The notes below the pieces were generated by a model. That model made no database searches. It saw nothing but the letters and a program-made list of their open reading frames with translations, and was not told the origin of the DNA. A stretch of DNA of 64,000 nucleotides from Clostridiaceae bacterium UBA6110. GTDB lineage: Bacteria; Bacillota; Clostridia; Clostridiales; Clostridiaceae. Where the stretch lies: contig DIWI01000029.1 of NCBI GenBank assembly GCA_002428415.1, forward strand, positions 9,266 through 73,265, in the 5' to 3' direction. A program made the translations under genes and the position numbers. Shown one piece after another: positions 23,948 to 32,208 of the stretch. Numbering within the stretch: the stretch's first letter is position 1; each line of letters opens with the position of its first letter.

Positions 23948-25522
23948 ATGAAGGTTTCGGATTTTCTAAACAGAGTATCAGTTCTGGAGAATACAGGTAT
24001 GACGCTGATAGGCAACACTAACATACAGGACATACAAGGCGATATGCTTGATACAGACGAAAGCCTGGTGAGTGTTCTTGATAAAAATGGAGTAAAACTG
24101 GGTGAAGTTGATACATCAAATATCAGATATCTAATTTTAAAGTATGGCGAGCTTCCTGCCATAGAACTTTTGGACCATTTCAGGGAAGCGATAGTCATCA
24201 TCGACATAAATGGTAGGATATTCTATATAAATGAGGCTTATAAGAAGATAATAGGAGTGAAAGCCCGGAAGGTCGTAGGGAAATTCATATTTGATGTCGA
24301 AGGCTCGGCACTGCTATATGAGGTGCTGAAAAGCGGAAAGCCAATGGTACAGGAAAAGCATTTCGTTAAATCAGTCAACAAGTATGTATCGCTCAGGATG
24401 TGCCCTTTGTATAAGGATAGCAGAGTAATTGGAGCGTTCTCAATTTTCACGGACATTACTGAAATAGACAACCTGAGCAATGAGGTCAAGAGATATTCAG
24501 GGATTGTGGAGGAATATAACAGGGAGAAGGTTGCAGAGAGCGAAGCCTTAAGAGCCCAGATAATCGGCAACAGCCCTAACTATATTCGTATCCTTGACCA
24601 GGCAGGTATAGTCGCCAAGACTGATGCGGCAGTACTTGTCAGCGGACCTAACGGCTCTGGAAAGGAAGTCATAACAAGGCTCATACACATGAGCTCTTCA
24701 AGGCGCAGCAAGCCATTCATTACTGTGAATTGCAGTGCGATTCCTGAGTCCCTTATAGAAAGCGAGCTTTTCGGATATGAGGAAGGGGCGTTCACAGGCT
24801 CCAGAAAGGGTGGCCAGATGGGTAAGTTCGAGCTGGCTAACAAGGGGACAATATTCCTCGATGAGATTGGCGACATGCCGCTTCAGATGCAGTCGAAGCT
24901 CCTGAGGGTTCTGGAACGCGGAGAAATTGAGAAGATCGGACGTCAGAAGAATGTTGAGGTGGACGTGAGGATCATAGCTGCAACTAATCAGCCGCTACCA
25001 GAATTGATAATGCAGAAGAAGTTCAGGGAAGACCTCTACTACAGACTTAATGTTGTGAATCTCACCGTACCTTCCTTGAAAGAGAGGGGAAATGACGTCA
25101 TACTTCTTGCAAACCATTTTGCTGATATCTTCTGTGCAAGATATTCCAAAGAGCTTTCGATATCTGACGAGGCATACCGAGCCCTTGCAAGATACACATG
25201 GCCTGGCAACGTCAGGGAGCTTCAGAATAGCATAGAACATGCGGTGATACTTTGTCCGGGTCCAAGCATTATGCTGGAGCATCTTCCATCAAGGATACCA
25301 AAAGGAGAAAAAGCAGAAATATATGAATTCACACAAGATGCGATTCTGCTTAATGATCTGGATGATGTCAATTATTCGAGGTACATGGCAAAAGCGGAAA
25401 AAAAGCTTATGTTGGAGGCTCTTGAAAGATCATCGGGAAGCAAGACTAAGGCAATGGAGCTCCTTGGGCTCAGCAGGAGGACATTTTACAGGAAGCTTAA
25501 GGAAAATGGTATAGTGCCATAA
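23948..25522 (+). CDS. Sigma-54-dependent transcriptional activator with PAS sensor
   Basis: A 524-residue enhancer-binding protein. N-terminal part of unknown type (1-75), PAS domain (about 78-190), AAA+ domain (about 195-425) with Walker A GPNGSGKE, the sigma-54 contact loop GAFTGS, Walker B GTIFLDEIGDMP and arginine-finger region, then a Fis-type HTH at the end (GSKTKAMELLGLSRRTFYRKL). Start ATG 23948 has GGGGGG upstream. The promoter 190 bp downstream is a near-perfect sigma-54 site, so this protein almost certainly activates the AtuA/HMG-CoA-reductase operon, sensing a cytoplasmic ligand through PAS. Confidence 0.9.
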   Translation: MKVSDFLNRVSVLENTGMTLIGNTNIQDIQGDMLDTDESLVSVLDKNGVKLGEVDTSNIRYLILKYGELPAIELLDHFREAIVIIDINGRIFYINEAYKKIIGVKARKVVGKFIFDVEGSALLYEVLKSGKPMVQEKHFVKSVNKYVSLRMCPLYKDSRVIGAFSIFTDITEIDNLSNEVKRYSGIVEEYNREKVAESEALRAQIIGNSPNYIRILDQAGIVAKTDAAVLVSGPNGSGKEVITRLIHMSSSRRSKPFITVNCSAIPESLIESELFGYEEGAFTGSRKGGQMGKFELANKGTIFLDEIGDMPLQMQSKLLRVLERGEIEKIGRQKNVEVDVRIIAATNQPLPELIMQKKFREDLYYRLNVVNLTVPSLKERGNDVILLANHFADIFCARYSKELSISDEAYRALARYTWPGNVRELQNSIEHAVILCPGPSIMLEHLPSRIPKGEKAEIYEFTQDAILLNDLDDVNYSRYMAKAEKKLMLEALERSSGSKTKAMELLGLSRRTFYRKLKENGIVP

Positions 25523-25565
25523 AGTAAACAAAGTGTCAATTAGTATACATTTATTTTAAGATATG

Positions 25566-25579
25566 TGCCAAATATGGCA
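25566..25579. promoter_or_regulatory. Candidate enhancer (activator-binding) palindrome
   Basis: TGCCA-AATA-TGGCA, a 14-bp interrupted palindrome about 150 bp upstream of the sigma-54 promoter, the usual distance for an activator site acting through DNA looping. Assignment to the adjacent regulator is inferred. Confidence 0.45.
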
Positions 25580-25582
25580 TAG

Positions 25583-25633
25583 AATGGCGGGAACAATAAC
25601 TTCCGGATTTTACGGAATAATGTTTCCGCCATT
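25583..25633. terminator. Large imperfect hairpin after the activator gene
   Basis: The left arm 25583-25605 (starting AATGGCGG) and right arm 25613-25633 (ending CCGCCATT) pair over about 20 bp with two bulged bases; loop GATTTTA. It may terminate the regulator transcript. A U-run is lacking, so a protein-binding role is also possible. Confidence 0.5.
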
Positions 25634-25710
25634 TATCATATGCTTAGAAAGTAAGTAAAATGAATACGTTTAACGCCACTCAATGATTTATTTTTCAAGA
25701 CATTCAAATT

Positions 25711-25726
25711 TGGCATGGCGTTTGCT
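25711..25726 (+). promoter_or_regulatory. Sigma-54 promoter
   Basis: TGGCATG (25711-25717), four bases, TTGCT (25722-25726): the -24 GG and -12 GC pairs have exactly the consensus spacing (TGGCAYR-N4-TTGCW). It lies about 85 bp before the AtuA start and directly follows a sigma-54 activator gene. Confidence 0.85.
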
Positions 25727-25809
25727 TAATAACATGTGAAAGGTCGTAAGACTAAAGGCTGCACTTTACGCGCGAAGAGCAGTGAATATTGAAAACTAGG
25801 AGTGATTTT

Positions 25810-27177
25810 ATGAAGACTGTGTATATAGGTGGTGGACAAGGTTTTTGGGGAGATACCAACGACGGTGCAATAGCCATGGTTGAAAAGGCAAAAATTAACT
25901 ATCTTGCTTGTGACTACCTTGCAGAGCTTACGTTGTCTATAATGCAGAAGCAGAAGAATAAAAATCCCAACGCTGGCTTCGCCAAGGATTTCATAACCTT
26001 ATACGAACAGATAGCAGAGACTTGTTATATGAAAAAGATAAGGATAATAACCAATGCCGGTGGAATGAACATCACCGGAGCAGTGAAGGAAATTGAAAAG
26101 ATTGCCAAGGCAAAAGGGCTTAAGGGATTGAAGATAGGTTACGTTCTTGGAGACGACATTAAGGACAAGCTACCTGGACTTCTTGAAAGCGGAGTTAAGT
26201 TTATAAACATGGATAATGAGGGAGAATTCACTGAAATTCTCGACAGGATTTATAACGTAAACGCATACCACGGACATGAACCTATACTAAAGTGTCTGGA
26301 AGAAGGTGCAGATGTCGTGATAACTGGAAGGGCTACCGATTCAAGCCTCTTTCTAGCACCGCTTATCCATGAATTCGGCTGGGATCCTAGTGACCATGAT
26401 AATATGGCAAAAGGAATAATCACTGGACACCTCCTCGAATGTGGTGGACAGGTTTCAGGTGGAAATTGTGACTACAACTGGAGAGATATTCCTGACCTTG
26501 CAGACCTTGGATTCCCTATTGCTGAGGTCACTGAAGACAGTCTCGTCATTACAAAGACTCCGGGAACGGGCGGACTTGTAACAGAACAATCAGTTAAAGA
26601 ACAACTGCTGTATGAGATTCATGACCCTGCAAACTATATAACTCCTGATGTCATAGCTGACGTGAGCCATGCAACTGTTGAGAGTATAGGAGAAAACAGA
26701 GTAAAGGTTTCAAATATAAAAGGTAAACCTGCACCTGAATCACTCAAGCTCTGTGTAGGATATTCAGCAGGCTATAAGGTGGAGTCGTTCTATTGCTTTG
26801 CATGGCCGGATGCCTACGACAAGGCAAAGCTGGCTTCTGAAATAGTCATGGAAAAGATGAAAAAGAAGGACATGAAGACTGAGGAGGTCAGAATTGATTA
26901 TATAGGCCTCAATTCACTCCACCTGTCGCTTGCAGATATGTCAGAGGAAAGGCTTAAAGAACTTAATGAAGTAATCCTGAGGATTGCAATAAGGACGAAG
27001 GAAAAGTCTGAAGCAGAGAAGATAATACCAGAGATAGCGCCACTTCAGCTGAACGGACCTCCAGGTGGAGCTCTATTCGGAGGAAGGTCCAAAGTGAGTG
27101 AGGTTATCGCTCTATGGCCGACAGCAGTACCAAAGTCGAGCGTGGTGCTTACATCAAACAATCTGGAGGTGGTGTAG
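25810..27177 (+). CDS. AtuA-family (DUF1446) protein
   Basis: A 455-residue AtuA-family protein. AtuA is encoded in acyclic-terpene utilisation operons, but its reaction is unknown. Visible landmarks: N-terminal GGGQGFWGD, TNAGGMNITG near residue 80, GRATDSSLFLAPLIHEFGW near 178, a central GTGGLVTEQSVKEQ and the C-terminal PPGGALFGGR. Start ATG 25810 has GGAGTG upstream. The AtuA C-terminal small domain is encoded by the next gene instead of being fused. First gene behind the sigma-54 promoter and followed by HMG-CoA reductase, it may act on HMG-CoA-like branched acids. Confidence 0.85.
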   Translation: MKTVYIGGGQGFWGDTNDGAIAMVEKAKINYLACDYLAELTLSIMQKQKNKNPNAGFAKDFITLYEQIAETCYMKKIRIITNAGGMNITGAVKEIEKIAKAKGLKGLKIGYVLGDDIKDKLPGLLESGVKFINMDNEGEFTEILDRIYNVNAYHGHEPILKCLEEGADVVITGRATDSSLFLAPLIHEFGWDPSDHDNMAKGIITGHLLECGGQVSGGNCDYNWRDIPDLADLGFPIAEVTEDSLVITKTPGTGGLVTEQSVKEQLLYEIHDPANYITPDVIADVSHATVESIGENRVKVSNIKGKPAPESLKLCVGYSAGYKVESFYCFAWPDAYDKAKLASEIVMEKMKKKDMKTEEVRIDYIGLNSLHLSLADMSEERLKELNEVILRIAIRTKEKSEAEKIIPEIAPLQLNGPPGGALFGGRSKVSEVIALWPTAVPKSSVVLTSNNLEVV

Positions 27178-27178
27178 G

Positions 27179-27502
27179 ATGAAAAAGACATACTATCTCA
27201 AAGACCTGGCACATGGCAGATCAGGTGATAAGGGAGACAGAAGCAATATCTGCATGTTTGCAAGGAATCCTGAAGACTATGAATTTATGAAGCAGGAGCT
27301 TACTGCAGAGAGGGTCAAGGAATATTTCGGAGACATGGTTAAGGGCGATGTAGTTAGGTACGAGGTTGAATCTCTAAAGGGCTTCAACTTTGTAATGGAC
27401 AAGGCGCTAGGCGGCGGAGCAACGATGTCAATCAGGATGGATAATCTCGGAAAGACGATGTATACAGCACTTCTGAGGATGAAGCTTGAACGGGAAGAAT
27501 GA
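27179..27502 (+). CDS. Stand-alone AtuA C-terminal-type domain
   Basis: A 107-residue protein matching the small ferredoxin-fold-like domain found at the end of AtuA proteins: LAHGRSGDKGDRSNICMFAR near the N-terminus and LGGGATMSIRMDNLGKTM near the end. It starts 2 bp after the AtuA stop, with GGAGGT at 27165-27170 inside that gene, so the two are translationally coupled and probably form one enzyme. The longer in-frame reading overlapping AtuA has no support. Confidence 0.85.
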   Translation: MKKTYYLKDLAHGRSGDKGDRSNICMFARNPEDYEFMKQELTAERVKEYFGDMVKGDVVRYEVESLKGFNFVMDKALGGGATMSIRMDNLGKTMYTALLRMKLEREE

Positions 27503-27512
27503 GGAGGAAAAA

Positions 27513-28781
27513 ATGAAGAATAGCGAATACAAAGGATTTTACAAACTCTCTATTGAGGACAGGCTTAAGGAGGTTGTTGAATTTGCAGGGCTCACAAAGG
27601 AGGAGTCTGATGCACTAAGTGACCCTAATGCACTCACCCCTGATATGTCTGATCACATGGTTGAAAATGTCATCGGAAGGTACTCGCTTCCAATGGGTGT
27701 TGCGGTGAACTTCCTGATTAATGGCAGGGACTATTTAATACCAATGGTTACAGAGGAGCCATCGGTAATAGCGGCTGCAAGCAACGGAGCCAAAATGGCG
27801 AGAGAAAACGGAGGAATATTTGCCAGCAACAGCGGAACCGTAATGATTTCACAGATTCAGGTATTGGACATTGAAGATGCCAATTATGCGAGGATAAAAG
27901 TACTCGAGAATAGAAAGGCCATAGCTGACAGATGCAACGAGATGGATCCGGTTCTCGTTAAGCTTGGCGGGGGTGTAGTAGATGTTGAGGCGAGGGTGGT
28001 AGAATCATCCATCATCGGTGACATGCTGGTCGTTCATCTGAAGGTAAACACACTTGATGCTATGGGAGCCAATGCAGTAAATACAATGGCAGAAGGTATC
28101 TCACCATTCATCGAAGAAATCACGGGTGGTCGTGTTAACCTGAGGATACTATCGAACCTTGCAATTTTTAGGCTTGCAAGGGCAAGGGCCAGGTTCAGTA
28201 AGGAGAGTCTTGGAGGCGAGCATGTTGTTGATGCGATAATTGATGCATATGCATTCGCAGAGGCTGACCCTTTCAGAGCAGCTACACACAATAAGGGAAT
28301 TATGAACGGTATTTCTGCAGCGGTCCTCGCTACAGGCAACGACACGAGAGCAGTTGAATCAGGAGCCCATGCCTATGCTTCAATCAGTGGATCATACAAG
28401 CCGCTTTCAACCTGGGAGAAGGACAAGAACGGAGACCTTGTCGGAACCATAGAGTTACCTATGGCTGTAGGTCTTGTAGGCGGAGCAACAAAGGTACATC
28501 CTCAGGCCAAAGCAGCAGTTAGAATACTTGGTGTTAAGTCTGCTGGTGAACTTGGAGAAGTTTTCGCTGCACTAGGGTTAATCCAGAATTTTTCCGCTGT
28601 AAGGGTACTAGCAACAGAAGGAGTACAGAGAGGTCATATGGGTCTCCATGCTAGAAATGTTGCTGCTGTAGCTGGTGCAAAGGGTGATGTACTCGAGGCA
28701 ATTGTAAAGAGAATGGTTTCTGAAAAGAAGGTTAGGGTTGAATTTGCTCAGGAACTTCTTAAGGAATATGAAAAGAAATAA
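27513..28781 (+). CDS. mvaA: Hydroxymethylglutaryl-CoA reductase, degradative (class II)
   Basis: Class II HMG-CoA reductase of 422 residues, interconverting mevalonate plus CoA and HMG-CoA with NAD(H). Catalytic residues are present: Glu51 (ENVIG), Lys261 (HNKGIMNG), Asp277 (GNDTRA) and His379 (GHMGLHARN). The cofactor loop DAMGAN is at 182-187. SD GAGGAGG. No mevalonate kinase or other isoprenoid-synthesis gene is nearby. The sigma-54 promoter, AtuA proteins and permease around it favour the oxidative direction, mevalonate to HMG-CoA, for growth. Class II enzymes also serve biosynthesis in some Gram-positives, so direction is inferred. Confidence 0.92.
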   Translation: MKNSEYKGFYKLSIEDRLKEVVEFAGLTKEESDALSDPNALTPDMSDHMVENVIGRYSLPMGVAVNFLINGRDYLIPMVTEEPSVIAAASNGAKMARENGGIFASNSGTVMISQIQVLDIEDANYARIKVLENRKAIADRCNEMDPVLVKLGGGVVDVEARVVESSIIGDMLVVHLKVNTLDAMGANAVNTMAEGISPFIEEITGGRVNLRILSNLAIFRLARARARFSKESLGGEHVVDAIIDAYAFAEADPFRAATHNKGIMNGISAAVLATGNDTRAVESGAHAYASISGSYKPLSTWEKDKNGDLVGTIELPMAVGLVGGATKVHPQAKAAVRILGVKSAGELGEVFAALGLIQNFSAVRVLATEGVQRGHMGLHARNVAAVAGAKGDVLEAIVKRMVSEKKVRVEFAQELLKEYEKK

Positions 28782-28808
28782 ATAAATAAATGAATCGGGG
28801 GAAGCAGA

Positions 28809-29267
28809 ATGGAAAATAAAAAGGTTCAGTTAACTGAGGTCTGGGGAGACACTGTCGACCTGAAGGAACTGATGATAGCATCAATTCTAGGCATCGCACT
28901 TACCATGGCAATGTACCTTATTGGCAGGAGTATTTTCCTGAAGATTGACGGACTTGATGTGGGTCTAGCAAAAGGATACTCATTATTGCTTGGAATAGTA
29001 GGGTGTATTGCCTCTGGCGTAATATCAGCCAAGCTGTTCAAACCTAAAAGAATTATTGAGGAGAAGTTCGAGAATGAAAACATCGAAGACATCCTCAAAG
29101 CAGCTGGAATGACAGTTGAAGATGAAATCAATGCACTCAGGAATGTCGATCCTGAAATAATAGCTGAAATGGAAGAGTTCGAGCTCTACAGCCTTCTTGA
29201 GCTGGTACCTGAGGACTCGCCAAACTACAAACCAGAATACAAGGAAAAGGCAAAGGGGGGCAAATAA
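28809..29267 (+). CDS. Small membrane partner of the TctA-like permease
   Basis: A 152-residue protein with two predicted helices (about 20-42 and 54-76) and a long acidic cytoplasmic tail. It ends one base before the permease start, as TctB-type subunits do in tripartite tricarboxylate transporters, but it is shorter and has two rather than four helices. No clear family is recognised. It may be a reduced TctB or a regulatory subunit. SD GGGGGAAG. Confidence 0.6.
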   Translation: MENKKVQLTEVWGDTVDLKELMIASILGIALTMAMYLIGRSIFLKIDGLDVGLAKGYSLLLGIVGCIASGVISAKLFKPKRIIEEKFENENIEDILKAAGMTVEDEINALRNVDPEIIAEMEEFELYSLLELVPEDSPNYKPEYKEKAKGGK

Positions 29268-30638
29268 ATGTTATTGATACAGGCTTTCATCGCGGCTACC
29301 CTTGGAGGAGTGCTGTACACAATCATTGGAATCATACCTGGAACTGATGAAACAGCAACGATGGCTCCAGTTACACTCATACTGGTACTCATGGGTCTGC
29401 CCGGAGAGGTTCTTTTCGCCTGGTTTATTGGAATTATAGTTGCCATGCAGATAAGCCATACAATACCTACTGCAATGGCTGCTCTTCCTGGAAGCACAAT
29501 GGCAGTGCCGATGGTTCTTAACAGCTCAATAGCTAAAAGGCTAGGTATACCTCATGTTGCAATGAGGAAGATGGCAGCAGGATCTCTCATCGGATCGTTC
29601 ACAGGACTTCTAGTGGCAATTGGATTCGCACTTTTAATGGCACCACTAGGTAACATGGTAAAGCCGTACATCGGACTCATATTTACAATCGGAGCTATGG
29701 TAATCGGTTATATGTCAAAAGCCAAGTGGGGTGCAGTAATCGCGCTATTCCCATTCGCATTCCTAATACAGGGATTCCAGAGAATAGCAGTTGAAGGTGT
29801 CGGTAAGACTCTCTTCATCTCCATATTCATGGGAATAACAATAGGACCCATGATTGCTGAGGTATTCAATATCTTCATACCCAGCCAGAGAGACAAACAG
29901 AGAAGAAACAAGCCTTCAACTATATGGCTTGCACCTGATTCAAGCAAGAAGACTGGAATTTTCCCTAATCCTTTCAAGATATTTACTAAGAAACAAAATA
30001 AAACAATACTTCTCATGTCTTCAATTGGAGCCTGCACGTTCACGTTCTCACCGGTAGGTATGACTGTAATGCTTGGCGAAATAATAAATGGAAAGTGCAA
30101 GGAGCTATATGAAAGAGTAACTACAACACTTGGTGTACAAGACTCCATAAGCAACAGCACATACCTTGGGGAGTTCATTATCCCGCTCATTGCTTTTGCT
30201 GGACTTCCGCTTAGCCCCGTTGCTGCCGGACCAGGTGCGCCACTGTTTAATGCGCCTCCAAGGTTTTCAATTGAGCCACTTAACAATCTTGCACAGCTTC
30301 TTTCGATTCCAGACTACTTCATATTCGGATTTATCGGAATTGTTGGTGGAGCTCTTTTCGCATTCCCAATAGCAATAAAGAAGGCAAGGTCATGGACTGA
30401 GCTCATGTTCAGGGCAGTAAGCCATGAAGCGCTAATAGGCGCTTTCATAGGACTAATATGCATGCTTGCATTCTATGAAGCTGGTATCCTAGGAATATTC
30501 GTTGCAGTCAGCATCGGTATATTTGGTGGATTACTCCATAACCTTTTCGGAATACACACAGGTGTTCAGTTTATGGCTTACTATGCTTCAGGGTATATCG
30601 TGACACAGGCTCTGGCGCTGGCAAAGATACTCATTTAA
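29268..30638 (+). CDS. TctA-family permease
   Basis: A 456-residue protein with about 11-12 membrane segments. GIIPGTDETATMAPVTL near the N-terminus and MAALPGSTMAVPMV near 75 are the two paired motifs of tripartite tricarboxylate transporter large subunits, in divergent form. No extracytoplasmic TctC-type binding protein is encoded in the operon. The location after HMG-CoA reductase suggests import of mevalonate or a similar hydroxy- or dicarboxylic acid. SD AAGGGGGG overlaps the previous gene end. Confidence 0.8.
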   Translation: MLLIQAFIAATLGGVLYTIIGIIPGTDETATMAPVTLILVLMGLPGEVLFAWFIGIIVAMQISHTIPTAMAALPGSTMAVPMVLNSSIAKRLGIPHVAMRKMAAGSLIGSFTGLLVAIGFALLMAPLGNMVKPYIGLIFTIGAMVIGYMSKAKWGAVIALFPFAFLIQGFQRIAVEGVGKTLFISIFMGITIGPMIAEVFNIFIPSQRDKQRRNKPSTIWLAPDSSKKTGIFPNPFKIFTKKQNKTILLMSSIGACTFTFSPVGMTVMLGEIINGKCKELYERVTTTLGVQDSISNSTYLGEFIIPLIAFAGLPLSPVAAGPGAPLFNAPPRFSIEPLNNLAQLLSIPDYFIFGFIGIVGGALFAFPIAIKKARSWTELMFRAVSHEALIGAFIGLICMLAFYEAGILGIFVAVSIGIFGGLLHNLFGIHTGVQFMAYYASGYIVTQALALAKILI

Positions 30639-30662
30639 CAAAATGGTAAAACAGACGATTTT

Positions 30663-30687
30663 ATCCCCGCAAATTCTTTGCGGGGAT
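30663..30687 (+). terminator. Terminator of the sigma-54 operon
   Basis: Perfect 11-bp stem ATCCCCGCAAA (30663-30673 with 30677-30687) and a 3-nt loop, 25 bp after the permease gene. Confidence 0.8.
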
Positions 30688-30763
30688 TCCTGTTGTAAGA
30701 GGTGTCTTAACATCGTATGATGGATACAAATACCCATAAGATTAATAAACCCGGAGGTAAGGT

Positions 30764-31252
30764 ATGGCGGAACCGAATGAAACAAACATTGAAGAGATGA
30801 TGGTAAGGGCTGAGGCGGCTGCCAAAGGCTATTTCAGGGAAGGACTCAACTGCTCTGAGTGTGTATTCCAGAGCTTTCTTGACCTTGGTCTTACTGACCT
30901 GCCGCGAGAAGTCATTGCATTATCTTCAGGCTTCGGTGGCGGTATAGGCATGACTAAGAATACCTGCGGAGCACTGCTCGGGGCAGCAATGTCAGTAGCG
31001 GCGGTCAAGGGAAGAAAAGATCCAAAGGCAAAGGAAAGCATAAACGAAAGGATAGAGGAGCTCTACGGAGAGGGCGGAGTCTACAGCATCTTCAGTTCAC
31101 TTGTAAAAGAGTTTGAAGAAAAGTATGGAACAGTCAGCTGCAAGGAAATAACAGACGTGTTTCCCGACTGGCATTCCAGAGAAAGGAAGAAGAACTGCCA
31201 GAGCATAGTAGGTTATGCTGCTGCACTTGGAGTAAAGTACGCTCTGAAGTAA
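30764..31252 (+). CDS. C_GCAxxG_C_C family putative redox protein
   Basis: A 162-residue soluble protein with the family's spaced cysteines: NCSEC near 27, TCGALLGAAM near 66, SC near 126 and NCQSIVGYAA near 146. These families are frequent in anaerobes and are thought to bind a metal or cluster or act as thiol redox proteins; no function is established. The N-terminal helix includes AEAAAKGYFREGLNCSECV, typical of the family. SD GGAGG. Single gene between two terminators. Confidence 0.85.
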   Translation: MAEPNETNIEEMMVRAEAAAKGYFREGLNCSECVFQSFLDLGLTDLPREVIALSSGFGGGIGMTKNTCGALLGAAMSVAAVKGRKDPKAKESINERIEELYGEGGVYSIFSSLVKEFEEKYGTVSCKEITDVFPDWHSRERKKNCQSIVGYAAALGVKYALK

Positions 31253-31266
31253 AACTAAGACTTGTG

Positions 31267-31315
31267 AATGAATCGAGCTGTATCCTGCATATTGTGGGAT
31301 ACAGCTCGATTCATT
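31267..31315. terminator. Bidirectional terminator
   Basis: Perfect 19-bp stem (31267-31285 with 31297-31315; arm begins AATGAATCGAGC) and an 11-nt loop, with AT-rich flanks, between two convergent genes. Confidence 0.9.
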
Positions 31316-31325
31316 TAAATTTCAA

Positions 31326-32159
31326 TCATTCCAGCACGGGAATCCTGAATGATAAGTCTTCAGACGGAGAATGCTCTGATGTGTCACTGTACCTGTAGTC
31401 AAGCCTTCCGGACCTTGCCCTCAGAAAATGTATGAACTGAACATCAAGGAGGGGATAAGCAGCACTTTCAGGTACATAGTAATGCCACCATTCGGTTTTG
31501 TTTACCCTGAACCCACTTCTCTCCATAATATCGATGAGAAGTGAGCGGTTGCTTTTCTGCCTGTCAGTCGCTCCTTCATAGTCGATATGCGCCTTGACAC
31601 TGAAATCATCGAACTTTGATGGCATGTCCAGTTCCCGTCCGGTTGAATCGACGAGAGTTATATCCACAGCCAGACCTTTGGGATGCAGTGAGTTTGCAGA
31701 AGGTTTGGCCACGTACATCCTGAGCTCTTTTGGAGTAGCATCATAAAGGCTCTGCTGCACCGAAACCGGTCTGTACGCATCGAATACCTTGATCCTTAAT
31801 CCCTTGGACCTGGCAAGCCTTTGAGCTGCCAGCAGCCTTCTGGCAATATCCTTGTGGATGAGGCACAGTACTGTATCGTAATGGATCATTCCAGTGAAGT
31901 TATTCTTTGTCGCATATCTTTGGTCGATCATAAAGCTCTCATCAAGGCTAGTCAGTTCAACAAGCTCCTTGTAGTAGAAGGGTGATGGATGATGAAGCGG
32001 CTGAAGCCGAAATAATGGCTGTTCAGTTGCAGATTGAATTTCTGTGCTGTTATTTTTCATAACAAGGCTGGCCTTCTCGGTTGCAAAAGCAACAGACAAA
32101 AGGCCGGTTGAAAATGAAGATACAATTAAAAGTGCAATTATAACCTGGAACTTTCTCAT
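31326..32159 (-). CDS. Exported D-alanyl-D-alanine dipeptidase (VanX/DdpX family, peptidase M15)
   Basis: A 277-residue M15 metallopeptidase. Zinc and catalytic motifs are visible: FDAYRP (Arg), SLHPKGLAVD (zinc His and Asp) and EWWH (catalytic Glu and zinc His). Unlike cytoplasmic VanX it has an N-terminal signal peptide (FQVIIALLIVSSFSTGLLS), so it acts outside the membrane, probably recycling cell-wall D-Ala-D-Ala rather than giving vancomycin resistance. No vanH, vanA or vanRS gene is nearby. It shares a probable transcript with the lipoprotein gene upstream at 32209-32928. Confidence 0.85.
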   Translation of the reverse strand: MRKFQVIIALLIVSSFSTGLLSVAFATEKASLVMKNNSTEIQSATEQPLFRLQPLHHPSPFYYKELVELTSLDESFMIDQRYATKNNFTGMIHYDTVLCLIHKDIARRLLAAQRLARSKGLRIKVFDAYRPVSVQQSLYDATPKELRMYVAKPSANSLHPKGLAVDITLVDSTGRELDMPSKFDDFSVKAHIDYEGATDRQKSNRSLLIDIMERSGFRVNKTEWWHYYVPESAAYPLLDVQFIHFLRARSGRLDYRYSDTSEHSPSEDLSFRIPVLE

Positions 32160-32208
32160 CCTCTACCTCAAAGGAAGGCCGGGCATTGCCTGACCTTCCT
32201 GCCATAAA

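Noticed and set aside
31326..32159. Vancomycin resistance locus
   Set aside because: Only the VanX-like dipeptidase is present, with a signal peptide; no ligase, dehydrogenase or two-component genes nearby.
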